Of a stretch of DNA of 64,000 nucleotides, positions 27,979 through 37,998 are shown one piece after another. The translations under genes were made by a program, and so were the position numbers. Numbering within the stretch: the stretch's first letter is position 1; the number at the start of each line of letters is the position of its first letter. Below the pieces are notes generated by a model. The model was given only the letters and a program-made list of their open reading frames with translations, did no database searches and had not been told where the DNA came from. The DNA comes from BJGV01 sp003230615 (GTDB lineage: Bacteria; Pseudomonadota; Gammaproteobacteria; Burkholderiales; Nitrosomonadaceae): the NCBI GenBank assembly GCA_963663215.1, contig OY760140.1:1116001-1180000 (forward strand), read 5' to 3'.

Positions 27979-28230
27979 ATGCTGAACCAAAAACTATTGG
28001 ATGAAATTAGCAAAAAAGTCAACGACCTTGTAGCACAAAGCCCTGTGAAGGATGTTGAAAAAAATCTACGCGTTTTACTTGCTGGTGTCTTTACTCGGCT
28101 AGATTTGGTTACACGTGATGAGTTTGATGTGCAGCAGGAGATGTTAAAGCGCACACGTGAGAAATTAAGCGTACTAGAAGCAAAGGTAGCCGAACTGGAA
28201 AAAAAACCTAAGAAAACTAAGAAAACGTGA
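27979..28230 (+). CDS. ubiK: Ubiquinone biosynthesis accessory factor UbiK
   Basis: Small coiled-coil protein that assists aerobic ubiquinone assembly and binds lipid (BMFP domain). 83 residues from the ATG at 27979, which is preceded by GGAGGA; upstream in-frame ATGs have poorer context. The sequence begins LNQKLLDEISKKV, has KDVEKNLRVLLAGVFTRLDL in the middle and RTREKLSVLEAKVAELEKK in the coiled coil, with a Lys-rich tail. Confidence 0.9.
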   Translation: MLNQKLLDEISKKVNDLVAQSPVKDVEKNLRVLLAGVFTRLDLVTRDEFDVQQEMLKRTREKLSVLEAKVAELEKKPKKTKKT

Positions 28231-28816
28231 ACCTTACAGGAAAAATGTAACGCATGAATCCTGCTTTACCCATGCTCATAAGTAGAATGTGGGATAAAAT
28301 ATGCTTAGCTTGTACAAATTACCTCGCAGCACGTAGCTAGCTTTTCTCTACGATCTCGACCTAAATATTACAACTTCACATCAGTTAAGGCGGATGAGCC
28401 TATTGCGGGTGGACGGTCCAGCTTGACCTGTCGAGCAGTCTAGCTTGACCTAGTTAAATTATTTGATACAGAAAAAAATAAAACTACATGTGTGTGGTCA
28501 ATAGTTCCTACTAATCGTCTAGCATGATTACCTTGATTAATCTAAATTCTCCACAGCCTTTTTAAAAGATAGTTTCCACAAGTTGAATAACCCCTTTATT
28601 AAAGACTCACACTCCCCCTACACCCACTCAAAAATATACAGAAACAAAGTAAGATTGATATGGAAGCTTTAACGTGACCGCACGGGCTCTATAGAAAAGT
28701 TTGGCCCACCCACTCAACAAGATTATGAGGCGGGATGGATGCCTTCTCACCCACCAAGTTACAGCGTCAGCTTAACGTGGCATGATAAAATTATCTATTT
28801 TGAATATAGTCTAGCT
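28231..28816. other. 586-base intergenic region upstream of metH
   Basis: No gene recognised. Two direct copies of AGCTTGACCT stand at 28420-28429 and 28442-28451, 22 bases apart, about two helical turns, which could be an operator. I see no SAH or cobalamin riboswitch consensus. The metH frame is open from 28739, but the conserved protein starts at 28817. Confidence 0.5.
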
Positions 28817-31800
28817 ATGAACAAACACCACCGTACTGCCCTGTTAAATGACCTGCTTACGCATCGTATCTTGATGTTAGATGGCGCCATGGGAACCATG
28901 ATCCAGAGTTATAAACTCAACGAAGCAGATTATCGCGGTACGCGTTTCGCAGATTTTCCTCAGGATCTCAAGGGAAATAATGATCTCCTAACGCTCACTC
29001 AGCCACAAATTATTCACGCAATTCATACTAGCTATCTAGAAGCAGGTGCTGACATTATCGAAACTAACACTTTCAATTCTAATTCAGCATCAATGGCGGA
29101 TTATCATATGCAAGATCTGGTGTACGAGCTAAATCTCTCTGGCGCGAAGCTGGCGCATGAAGCAGTACAAGCAATAGAAGCAAAAACTCCAGATAAGCCA
29201 CGCTTTGTCGCTGGAGTGATAGGACCAACCACTAAAACTGCCTCTATTTCGCCAGATGTAAACGACCCCGGGTTCCGTAACATTACTTTCGATAAATTAG
29301 TAACAGACTATTCTGAATCCATTCGTGGCTTGGTAGATGGCGGCGCAAATATTTTATTGGTAGAAACAATTTTTGACACGCTAAATGCTAAAGCTGCACT
29401 GTTTGCAATAGACCAGTATTTTGAAACTTTCGCTATTCGTATTCCTATCATGATTTCAGCAACGATAACCGACGCCTCCGGACGTACACTTTCTGGACAA
29501 ACTCCTGAAGCATTTTGGGACTCAGTAAGTCATGTCCAGCCATTGTCAGTGGGACTTAATTGTGCCCTTGGTGCAGAACTAATGCGACCATATATTGAGG
29601 AACTTTCTAAAGTTTCTGGAGTATATGTCAGTGCACATCCCAACGCCGGCCTACCTAACCCACTAGCAGAAACAGGTTATGACGAATCACCCGGGTATAC
29701 CGAAAAACTGATTAAGGACTTTGCGCAATCGGGTTTTGTTAACATTGTCGGCGGCTGCTGTGGTACCACACCTGCACATATCAAAGCTATTGCTGATGCG
29801 GTGAAAGAAATTGAGCCACGCGTCATCCCTGACATTCCAAAAAAACTGCGGCTATCTGGCTTGGAGCCACTCAATATTGGTGATGATTCGTTATTCGTAA
29901 ATGTAGGTGAGCGTACCAACGTTACTGGCTCCAAAGCCTTCTCACGTCTAATACTTAATAATGATTTCACAGAAGCACTAAGTGTTGCTCGTAGTCAGGT
30001 AGAAAACGGTGCACAAATCATTGACATCAACATGGACGAGGCAATGCTTGATTCACAAAAGGCCATGGTGACATTCCTCAACCTAATTGCCGCTGAACCG
30101 GATATCAGTCGTGTACCAATTATGCTCGACTCAAGCAAGTGGTCTGTTATTGAGGCTGGGCTAAAAAGAGTGCAAGGCAAGACCGTGATCAACTCTATCA
30201 GCCTAAAAGAAGGTGAAGAAGAATTTATTCAGCACGCTAAACTCGCCAGACGCTACGGAGCAGCCGTGATAGTAATGGCTTTCGACGAATCTGGCCAAGC
30301 AGACACGCAGGCGCGCAAAATAGAAATTTGTACTCGATGTTACCGAATTCTAGTTGATCAGGTACTTTTCCCTCCAGAAGATATTATTTTTGATCCGAAT
30401 ATTTTCGCAGTGGGCACTGGCATTGAGGAACATAATAATTACGGCATTGATTTCATTGAAGCTACACGTGTTATCAAACAAACTCTACCCTATGCCAAAG
30501 TGAGCGGAGGAGTATCTAACGTTTCGTTCTCTTTTCGCGGCCAAGAGGCAGTGCGGGAGGCAATCCATACGGCCTTCTTGTATCATGCAGTCCGCGCTGG
30601 CATGACTATGGGAATTGTTAACGCAGGACAACTAGGCGTTTATTCTGATATTCCAAAGGATTTGTTGGAACGAGTTGAGGATGTGTTGCTCAACCGGCGT
30701 CCTGATGCTACTGAAAGAATGGTTGAATTCGCAGAAAACTTCAGGGGACAGAGTAAAGAAAATATTGAGGATCTAACTTGGCGTAATGAACCAGTTCAAC
30801 AACGATTAACACGTGCATTAGTCAAAGGTATCACTACCTATATCGTTGAAGATACTGAGGCAGCACGACTAGAAATAAGTAATCAAGGTGGTCGTACGAT
30901 ACAAGTTATCGAAGGACCGCTAATGAATGGGATGAATGTTGTTGGCGATTTGTTTGGTTCCGGTAAAATGTTTCTACCACAAGTAGTAAAGTCAGCACGT
31001 GTGATGAAACAAGCTGTTGCACATCTTCTGCCATTTATCGAGAAAGAGAAGAAAAAATCTGGTGACTCAAAACCAAGGGGCAAAATTGTCATTGCTACTG
31101 TCAAGGGAGGCGTACATGACATAGGTAAAAATATCGTTACGGTAGTACTCCAGTGTAACAACTATGAAGTAGTAAATATGGGTGTGATGGTCCCTTGTGC
31201 AAAAATATTGGAAACAGCACGACGTGAACAAGCCGACATTATTGGGCTATCAGGACTGATTACACCATCCCTGGAGGAAATGGCGCATGTATCTAAAGAA
31301 ATGCAACGCGAGGGATTTACCATTCCCCTATTGATAGGTGGCGCAACTACTTCTCGTGTCCATACCTCAGTGAAAATTGAACCTCATTACAAAAATGGTG
31401 TCACCGTGTGGGTACCAGATGCAAGTCGTGCAGTAAGTGTATGCAGCAATTTGCTATCACAGGATTTAAAGAAAGATTATATGCAAAGCATCAAAGCTGA
31501 ATACGAGAAAGTTCGCACTCAGCACAAGAATAAAAAGGGACAGGCTCCAATGTTGATGATAGCAGAAGCCAGAAAAAATGCGTTTAGAACCGATTGGAAA
31601 AACTATGTTCCCACAGAACCTGGTTTCATCGGTGTAAGGTCACTAAAGAATTACCCGCTGGAAAAAATATTGCCCTATATTGACTGGACGCCATTTTTTC
31701 AAGCTTGGGAATTATCCGGACGTTATCCTGCAATTCTTCAAGACAATGTAGTCGGTGAAACCGCTAGTAATCTATTCCATGATGCTCAAAGCATGCTGAA

Positions 31801-32533
31801 AAAGATTGTTGCGCAAAAGTGGCTTTCTGCCAATGCTGTGTTCGGTCTATTCCCTACTAATTCGGTAAATCACGATTACATTGAGATTTATACCGACAAA
31901 TCCAGGACTAAAATTGCAATGAATTATCATGGTCTTCTACAACAGACTACAAAACCGTCGGGGCGACCTAATTTATGCCTTGCAGATTTTATTGCCCCAA
32001 AGGAAACCGGTATTCAGGATTTTATAGGCACATTTGCGGTATCCACCGGATTTGGTATTGATGCAAGAGTAAAAGCATATGAAGACGCACATGATGACTA
32101 CAATGGCATCATACTAAAAGCACTAGCCGACCGCTTGGCAGAAGCCTTCGCCGAACATATACATTCACGGATACGACGTGAATTCTGGGGTTACGCAAAG
32201 GATGAAATTCTGAGCAACGAGGAACTCATTTCTGAAAAATATCTTGGTATCCGCCCTGCACCAGGTTACCCGGCTTGTCCTGACCATACAGAAAAGGGTC
32301 CATTATTTGAGTTATTGAAAACTCCTGAGAACGCTGGTATTGTCGTGACTGAATCCTATGCCATGATTCCTACAGCGGCAGTATCTGGTTTCTTTTTTTC
32401 GCACCCTGAGGCCAACTATTTTGCCGTCGGCAAGATAGATAAAGATCAAGTGGAAGATTATGCAAAGCGAAAACACTGGACGCTGGAACAGACAGAAAAA
32501 TGGCTTGCACCAGTGCTAGCCTATGAACGATAG
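28817..32533 (+). CDS. metH: Cobalamin-dependent methionine synthase
   Basis: Transfers a methyl group from methyltetrahydrofolate to homocysteine through bound cobalamin. 1238 residues from the ATG at 28817, the usual length. Domains in order: homocysteine-binding with ILMLDGAMGTMIQ and zinc ligands in LNCALG and GGCCGTTPAHI; pterin-binding; B12-binding with VHDIGKNIV, whose His ligates cobalt; and the C-terminal activation domain with RPAPGYPACPDH. The start lacks a clear ribosome-binding site. It implies that the cell makes or imports B12. An aldehyde dehydrogenase follows after 8 bases, so both are in one transcript. Confidence 0.97.
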   Translation: MNKHHRTALLNDLLTHRILMLDGAMGTMIQSYKLNEADYRGTRFADFPQDLKGNNDLLTLTQPQIIHAIHTSYLEAGADIIETNTFNSNSASMADYHMQDLVYELNLSGAKLAHEAVQAIEAKTPDKPRFVAGVIGPTTKTASISPDVNDPGFRNITFDKLVTDYSESIRGLVDGGANILLVETIFDTLNAKAALFAIDQYFETFAIRIPIMISATITDASGRTLSGQTPEAFWDSVSHVQPLSVGLNCALGAELMRPYIEELSKVSGVYVSAHPNAGLPNPLAETGYDESPGYTEKLIKDFAQSGFVNIVGGCCGTTPAHIKAIADAVKEIEPRVIPDIPKKLRLSGLEPLNIGDDSLFVNVGERTNVTGSKAFSRLILNNDFTEALSVARSQVENGAQIIDINMDEAMLDSQKAMVTFLNLIAAEPDISRVPIMLDSSKWSVIEAGLKRVQGKTVINSISLKEGEEEFIQHAKLARRYGAAVIVMAFDESGQADTQARKIEICTRCYRILVDQVLFPPEDIIFDPNIFAVGTGIEEHNNYGIDFIEATRVIKQTLPYAKVSGGVSNVSFSFRGQEAVREAIHTAFLYHAVRAGMTMGIVNAGQLGVYSDIPKDLLERVEDVLLNRRPDATERMVEFAENFRGQSKENIEDLTWRNEPVQQRLTRALVKGITTYIVEDTEAARLEISNQGGRTIQVIEGPLMNGMNVVGDLFGSGKMFLPQVVKSARVMKQAVAHLLPFIEKEKKKSGDSKPRGKIVIATVKGGVHDIGKNIVTVVLQCNNYEVVNMGVMVPCAKILETARREQADIIGLSGLITPSLEEMAHVSKEMQREGFTIPLLIGGATTSRVHTSVKIEPHYKNGVTVWVPDASRAVSVCSNLLSQDLKKDYMQSIKAEYEKVRTQHKNKKGQAPMLMIAEARKNAFRTDWKNYVPTEPGFIGVRSLKNYPLEKILPYIDWTPFFQAWELSGRYPAILQDNVVGETASNLFHDAQSMLKKIVAQKWLSANAVFGLFPTNSVNHDYIEIYTDKSRTKIAMNYHGLLQQTTKPSGRPNLCLADFIAPKETGIQDFIGTFAVSTGFGIDARVKAYEDAHDDYNGIILKALADRLAEAFAEHIHSRIRREFWGYAKDEILSNEELISEKYLGIRPAPGYPACPDHTEKGPLFELLKTPENAGIVVTESYAMIPTAAVSGFFFSHPEANYFAVGKIDKDQVEDYAKRKHWTLEQTEKWLAPVLAYER

Positions 32534-32541
32534 CTGGTGAT

Positions 32542-33957
32542 ATGACAGAAATAGCAGAAACAAAAAAAGCCAAATCATTAAACGTGAATTCTCCGTTTGA
32601 TGGCTCTCTAATTGAAACTATTCAGATGCAAACAGTTGCAGATGCAAGAACTATGCTGGAAAAGGCAGAAACACTTTTTAAGAACCGTGATGGCTGGAAA
32701 GAGCATCATGAGCGTATAGCAATTTTGAAGAAATTAGCTTTGCTAGTGGAGAAAGAAGCAGAAAGTTTTGCCATGCTAATTGCACAAGAAGGAGGCAAGC
32801 CACTGGTAGATGCACGTATTGAAGTCACCCGAGCGATCGATGGAATTCATCTTGCGGTAAATGAACTCCCCAATATTATGTCTGGTAAAGAAATTCCAAT
32901 GGGGCATACTCCAGCATCTATCTGTAGGAAAGCCTATACAACTTATGAGCCTATAGGAGTTGTGGTAGCAGTGAGTGCTTTTAATCATCCACTAAATTTG
33001 ATTATTCACCAAGTTGTTCCTGCAATAGCTGTGGGCTGCCCGATTATCGTGAAGCCTGCATTAACTACACCACTGAACTGTATTCGTTTCGTTGAATTGG
33101 TGCACCAAGCTGGATTTCCACAGGATTGGTGTCAGGTCTGTGTGTGTGATAACGATGTCGCAGAGAAATTAGTTACAAGTGAAAAAATTAATTTCTTTAC
33201 CTTTATTGGCTCTGCAAAAGTTGGCTGGCAACTAAAGAGCAAATTAGCTCCCGGTGTGCGCTGCGCATTGGAGCACGGTGGTGCAGCTCCAGTAATTGTT
33301 GATAAAACAGCAGATTTGAATAAAACTATCCCATCACTTCTCAAGGGTGGGTTCTATCATGCTGGGCAAGTATGCGTTTCTGTACAGCGTGTGTTTGTTC
33401 ATGATTCTATTACAGATGACGTAGCAAAACGTCTGTCAATTGGCGCATCTAAACTGAAGGTAGGTGATGCCACAAAAGAAGATACTGAAGTTGGTCCCTT
33501 GATTTTACCTCGTGAAGTGGATCGAGTGGATGAATGGGTACAGGAAGCTGTGAGCGAGGGTGCAGAATTACTCACTGGGGGCAAGAAACTTAGTAATACG
33601 ACTTACGCTCCGACAGTTATCCTTAATCCACCTATAGATGCAAAAGTATCTACTAAGGAAATCTTTGGTCCGGTGGTGTGTGTATATTCATACACAGATC
33701 GAAAGGAAGCCATAGAAATCGCCAATAGCCTAAATGTGGCTTTCCAGGCAGCAATCTATACCAGTGATTTAGATGTGGCTAATGATTGTATAAAACACCT
33801 TGATGCAACAGCCGTCATGGTTAACGACCATACAGCCTTCCGCGTAGATTGGATGCCATTTGGAGGACGTCGCTCATCTGGTTATGGTATCGGTGGGATC
33901 GGCTACACCATGCATGACATGATTCAACCTAAAATGGCTATCATTAATGAAGTTTAA
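32542..33957 (+). CDS. NAD(P)-dependent aldehyde dehydrogenase family protein
   Basis: Oxidises an aldehyde to an acid; the substrate cannot be told. 471 residues. The general base Glu is in CALEHGGAAPVIVD and the catalytic Cys in GQVCVSVQRVFVH; the cofactor-binding stretch is GVVVAVSAFNHPLN, with IVKPALTTPLN. The glycine-rich loop is TFIGSAKVGW. It follows metH by 8 bases. The sequence is closest in feel to lactaldehyde or glyceraldehyde-3-phosphate (non-phosphorylating) dehydrogenases, but this is a weak guess. Confidence 0.88.
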   Translation: MTEIAETKKAKSLNVNSPFDGSLIETIQMQTVADARTMLEKAETLFKNRDGWKEHHERIAILKKLALLVEKEAESFAMLIAQEGGKPLVDARIEVTRAIDGIHLAVNELPNIMSGKEIPMGHTPASICRKAYTTYEPIGVVVAVSAFNHPLNLIIHQVVPAIAVGCPIIVKPALTTPLNCIRFVELVHQAGFPQDWCQVCVCDNDVAEKLVTSEKINFFTFIGSAKVGWQLKSKLAPGVRCALEHGGAAPVIVDKTADLNKTIPSLLKGGFYHAGQVCVSVQRVFVHDSITDDVAKRLSIGASKLKVGDATKEDTEVGPLILPREVDRVDEWVQEAVSEGAELLTGGKKLSNTTYAPTVILNPPIDAKVSTKEIFGPVVCVYSYTDRKEAIEIANSLNVAFQAAIYTSDLDVANDCIKHLDATAVMVNDHTAFRVDWMPFGGRRSSGYGIGGIGYTMHDMIQPKMAIINEV

Positions 33958-33976
33958 TCATGAATATTTTGTCTAC

Positions 33977-34434
33977 CTATTTTCCACCTAGTACGGACCC
34001 GGGCAAATCAGTCAACTTGTATTTGCCACTAAGCACTGTAGTAGCTAGAAAACCCAAAGTTTGATCTAGTAGTAATTTTACGATTTCCTGCTTAATTGGC
34101 AACCACTCTGTGTGCATTAGACATGGTATTTTGTCGCTACAAACTTTGAATCCCAGCACACATTCCTCGGTAAATCCTAAACCTTCGGTAATATGGACAT
34201 CTGCATCAAATTAATTTCCTTACCTCGTTCTCGAAAGCAAAAGCCACCTTGCTTTCCACGAAAAGAATAAAGTAAATTACTTCTGCACAGATTCTGTAGC
34301 ACCTTTGCAAGATAAGTTGGAGATACTCCTATGTGTTCTGCAATTGTGCGATTAAGCACTGCCACACCGCGGGGTTGTATGGCCATAAAAATAAGATCCT
34401 GAATAGCGTACTGGGAAGTGCGAGACAAGATCAT
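33977..34434 (-). pseudogene. Rrf2-family transcriptional regulator broken by a frameshift
   Basis: Rrf2 proteins are winged-helix repressors, often with an Fe-S cluster sensing NO, iron or redox state. The 5' part (34434 down to about 34190) reads SRTSQYAIQDLIFMAIQPR, then IAEHIGVSPTYLAKVLQNLC and FRGKQGGFC, the usual DNA-binding domain. It stops early at 34177-34179. The other frame then supplies the missing remainder: ITEGLGFTEECVLGFKVCSD and CLMHTEWLPIKQE, with the three Cys of the cluster site, down to 33977. One extra base in the run at about 34187-34195 explains it. It lies convergent with the aldehyde dehydrogenase. Function is probably lost unless the shift is a sequence error. Confidence 0.85.
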
Positions 34435-34891
34435 AGTGGGCTTTAGTTGCTGCTATATTAGGAATATTAGTAAATGTAGTTGATCTTATCCCAAGCACAT
34501 TATTATCAGAAATAAGTGACGAGTTCAATCTTGTTCCGTCATGTCTTTATCCTGCAATTATCCAAAGAATCGGGCTAAGTTGAATTAAATACCTCTCCGG
34601 GCTGACACGATGAAGCCACATCAACCGTTTAGCTTAAATATTGATTTTCTGAGTGTCCCCTTTGAGTAGACAGCAAACGTTAATCTCGACACAAAGACAA
34701 GCAACTAAGCACAGTGTTGATGTATCGCTCTATTCGTCAAATTCCATTTGTTCAACCCTCTCTTATAAATATGTTCTGATAAAACATTACGGAAATGGTA
34801 TAGGGCGCACAGTTGCAAACTAGTTGCAAAAATTCTAGATATTGATTACAACTTATTGATTTTATGATAATTTATAGGCAAGTACAAATAT
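34435..34891. other. Intergenic region, nothing recognised
   Basis: 457 bases between the broken regulator and the broken STAS-like gene. No frame, RNA gene or repeat supported in either strand. Confidence 0.5.
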
Positions 34892-35596
34892 CTACCAAGA
34901 TGGCGGCGAGATGCCAAAACGCACGGCAAATTTAATAGCAAGCTCATCAAAAGCATCCATATCATTACAAAAACGCATATACTCGAACAACATACTCCAC
35001 ATTTCCTGAGTTCCAGCGGTATCCTCGGCCGCTTTCCCTAAGCTGGAAATAAAGCGGTCAATTGCCGCCATCTCAGGCTTTGTTTGATCATGCGGTAATT
35101 GTGAAAAGAATTCAACGAGCTCCATAAGTCCATTAGTATCAGCACCATGTACATGGGAAAAATCTAGTATGGCGCCCTTAGACGAAGCGCACGCTTACTG
35201 TACTGAAGCAATATCAGGCAAGGAGCCGCATACGATCTTTTGAGGCATTTCAAAAACAACACGGTCAGAATCTAAATGCATTTTCTGCTGAGGCAAACCG
35301 GCCAAAATAGGCGCACCGAAGGCCTATTCATACCGCCTATCAAGGCTGCTAAAGTTTTCCATCTGGCCAGTTCCCATGTATAAATAAGCTAACAGCTGCC
35401 AAATATTTTCATCAATTAACCCTGATTCTAGAGCAAGTTCAAAGTTACGAATCGCTCTTTCAACCTCAGTATTGGCCTGATTGAGCAAATCCTCTATGTT
35501 AGAGGATGAGGTTTCAGGCTTGACCGATTCCTCAGCACCAGAAGACGATGCTTCTGGTGCTGAGGAATCGATAGTCAATATTTCCGTGTCCTTCAT
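34892..35596 (-). pseudogene. STAS-like/TPR-like protein with two internal stop codons
   Basis: A single reading frame of 235 codons is interrupted by TAG at 35324-35326 and TAA at 35195-35197; no frameshift is needed. Segment 1 (about 90 residues) has an acidic Ser/Glu-rich N-terminus and a helical stretch AIRNFELALESGLIDENIWQ like a TPR unit. Segment 2 reads AFGAPILAGLPQQKMH, then VVFEMPQKIVCGSLPDIASV. Segment 3 has GAILDFSHVHGADTNGLMEL, like a STAS-domain core, then a helical tail ending GISPPSW. STAS is tentative; I infer the parts belong together because the frame is continuous and spacing is normal. Two stops make a sequencing error unlikely, so this is probably dead. Confidence 0.75.
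35525..35570. repeat. Perfect 20-bp inverted repeat inside the broken STAS-like gene
   Basis: Arms 35525-35544 (CGATTCCTCAGCACCAGAAG) and 35551-35570 are exact reverse complements, with a 6-base loop ACGATG. It lies within the first 25 codons of the pseudogene and encodes the near-palindromic peptide DSSAPEASSSGAEES. A transcript would fold into a very stable hairpin just after the start codon. Confidence 0.9.
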
Positions 35597-35690
35597 AGTA
35601 GGTCAAATTATGACAGATTTTTCGTTCGTTTTGTATCACTGTTAATGTGGTACATTCTACCGCATACCAAACAGACAGAGTGCAGTCTAC

Positions 35691-37835
35691 TCAGCCTCTC
35701 ATTCGGGTAATTCTTGCCACCTCATTAATATGCCTCAGACTGCGCATTAATTTTGCTAGATGCTGACGGTTACTAACCTGCAAACTAAAATGCATGGTGG
35801 TATGAGCACCATCGCCTTCCATGGAAATATTGTCAATATTAGATCCAGCTTCAGCAATACCTGTTGCAACCCTTGCCAACACACCACGCTGGTTTACGAC
35901 AACCATCTTGATGCTGGCTTCGAAAAGCTTAGTAATATCTTGACTCCATGTTACGTCAAGCCAGTTGTTCTTACTTCTTCGGTTTTTAGCAATTAATGGA
36001 CAATCATGGATATGAATCACTAGTCCCTGATTCTTCTTTATAAAACCAAAAATAGGGTCGCCCGGGATAGGGTGACAACATTTAGCAAATTGCACCGCCA
36101 TACCTTCAGTCCCTAGGATAGCGATAGCATCATCCCCCCCACTTGGCCTAGAAACAGACTCTCCAGGTGTTGCCAAGCGTTTTGCAACTAAAGCTGGCAA
36201 ATGTTTCCCCAATCCCATGTCTGTTAGTAATTCTTTTTTTGACTTAGCGCCACTTTCCCGAGCAAGTTTCTCCCACTGGGCTTCACTTATAGTCTGTGGA
36301 TCAATATTAAATGACAGCAATGCTTGATTTAGCAAACGTTTCCCAAATTCGGCAGACTCCTCGAATTGCATAGTCTTTAGAAAGTGTCGAATATGAGAGC
36401 GCGCTTTGCTAGTAACCACGTAAGTAAGCCATGCAGGATTGGGTTCTGCATGTGGTGCCGTAACAATCTCTACACGATCTCCACTCCTGAGCTTTGTTCG
36501 TAGCGAAGCATTTTCTCCATTAATTTTTACAGCCACACAGCAATTACCAATGTCTGTATGAACTGCATAGGCAAAATCTACGGCTGTAGAATCTTTGGGT
36601 AACGTCAAAATTTTCCCTTGTGGGGTGCATACGTAAACTTCTCCTGGAAACAGATCAACTTTAAGGTGCTCTAGAAACTCTAAAGAATCGTCAGAATCAC
36701 TCAGTGTTTCTAGCAAGCTTTGTAACCACTGGTGGGTTCTCATGTGTATGTCGTTTAAATCGGCATCAGAACTCTTATATAACCAGTGTGAGGCAACACC
36801 AGCCTCAGCGATTCTGTGCATCTCAGGGGTGCGAATCTGTAATTCTATGGGGGTACCATATGGCCCTAATAGCGTGCTGTGCAATGACTGGTAGCCGTTT
36901 GCCTTAGCAATCGCAATATAGTCTTTAAACTTCCCAGGAATTGGATTGTACAGGCTATGTAGGGCACCAAGCGCAATGTAGCATGAGGGTATATCCTTGA
37001 CGACGACACGAAAACCATAAATGTCAAATATCTCGGAAAATGTGAGGTGCTTCTCCACCATTTTCTTGTAGATGCTATAGAGTTGCTTTTCTCGCCCACT
37101 CACCTTTGTATTGAGCCCTGCTTCATATAAACATTTCCTGATCGCGTCAAGAATTTTCTTCAATACTTCTCTTCGATTACCGCGCACTCCCTTGGTCGCC
37201 TTGGTCAAAACCCTGTAGCGTGTTGGGAAAAGGTTAAGGAAGCTAAGTTCCTGTAGTTCCTGATAAATATTATTGAGACCTAACCGGTTAGCAATAGGGG
37301 CATAAATCTCCATGGTTTCACGAGCAGTGCGGCGCCTCTTCTCAGGCCTCATTGCTTCCAGTGTTCGCATGTTATGAAGTCGGTCCGCTAACTTGATAAG
37401 TATAACTCGGACATCGCGCGCCATTGCCAGTAGCATCTTACGAAAATTTTCCGCCTGAGCATCCGCATGAGTTTGGAACTCAATCTTATCAAGCTTAGAA
37501 ACACCATCCACTAAATCCGCTACTGCTGTCCCAAATCTATTACTGATCTCAGATTTAGAAACGTGTGTATCCTCCATTACATCATGAAGCAACGCCGCGG
37601 TAAGCGTCTGAGTATCCAAGTGCAATTTACCAAGTATGCTAGCTACCGCTAGAGGATGAGAAATGTATGGCTCTCCAGATTTTCTGTACTGTCCGGAATG
37701 CGCGCTTTGGCTAAAGAAATAGGCATTTTGAAGCTGAGAAATATCTTCCGGCTTTAGATAACCGGATAATTCATGGAATAGGAATTCCGCCCCAGAGGTA
37801 GCAGCAGAGGAATCCGGCAGGCTTTTTGCTCGCAT
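35691..37835 (-). CDS. spoT: Bifunctional (p)ppGpp synthase/hydrolase
   Basis: Makes and degrades the stringent-response alarmone. 714 residues from ATG at 37835, which follows AAGGA; an upstream GTG at 37874 would add 13 residues. The hydrolase domain has its HD motif in ALLHDVMEDTH, the synthetase domain has GKFKDYIAIAKANGYQSLHS, with the basic KFKD form typical of bifunctional enzymes. A TGS domain (VYVCTPQGKILTLPKDST) and a C-terminal ACT domain follow. The order gmk-rpoZ-spoT on one strand is the standard proteobacterial operon. Confidence 0.96.
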   Translation of the reverse strand: MRAKSLPDSSAATSGAEFLFHELSGYLKPEDISQLQNAYFFSQSAHSGQYRKSGEPYISHPLAVASILGKLHLDTQTLTAALLHDVMEDTHVSKSEISNRFGTAVADLVDGVSKLDKIEFQTHADAQAENFRKMLLAMARDVRVILIKLADRLHNMRTLEAMRPEKRRRTARETMEIYAPIANRLGLNNIYQELQELSFLNLFPTRYRVLTKATKGVRGNRREVLKKILDAIRKCLYEAGLNTKVSGREKQLYSIYKKMVEKHLTFSEIFDIYGFRVVVKDIPSCYIALGALHSLYNPIPGKFKDYIAIAKANGYQSLHSTLLGPYGTPIELQIRTPEMHRIAEAGVASHWLYKSSDADLNDIHMRTHQWLQSLLETLSDSDDSLEFLEHLKVDLFPGEVYVCTPQGKILTLPKDSTAVDFAYAVHTDIGNCCVAVKINGENASLRTKLRSGDRVEIVTAPHAEPNPAWLTYVVTSKARSHIRHFLKTMQFEESAEFGKRLLNQALLSFNIDPQTISEAQWEKLARESGAKSKKELLTDMGLGKHLPALVAKRLATPGESVSRPSGGDDAIAILGTEGMAVQFAKCCHPIPGDPIFGFIKKNQGLVIHIHDCPLIAKNRRSKNNWLDVTWSQDITKLFEASIKMVVVNQRGVLARVATGIAEAGSNIDNISMEGDGAHTTMHFSLQVSNRQHLAKLMRSLRHINEVARITRMRG

Positions 37836-37998
37836 CGGAATTTCCTTAATTTTCCGTCTCACCAATTGGCTCACAACATAGATATGCTGAAACGGGGAAC
37901 ATCCTTATAGCTCTCTATGTATTTGGATAGAGTATCACCCTTGGTTGCTAAACAGGTAGAATAAATTTTCTCTAAATGCTCTACATCATTGTGTAAAA

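Noticed and set aside
28231..28816. Riboswitch (SAH or cobalamin type) upstream of metH
   Set aside because: I did not find the conserved core of either class by reading; a covariance search would be needed to exclude it.
35126..35323. A frameshift between the two halves of the STAS-like gene
   Set aside because: The halves are in the same frame (distance between starts divisible by three) and the sequence between reads through with only stop codons to remove.
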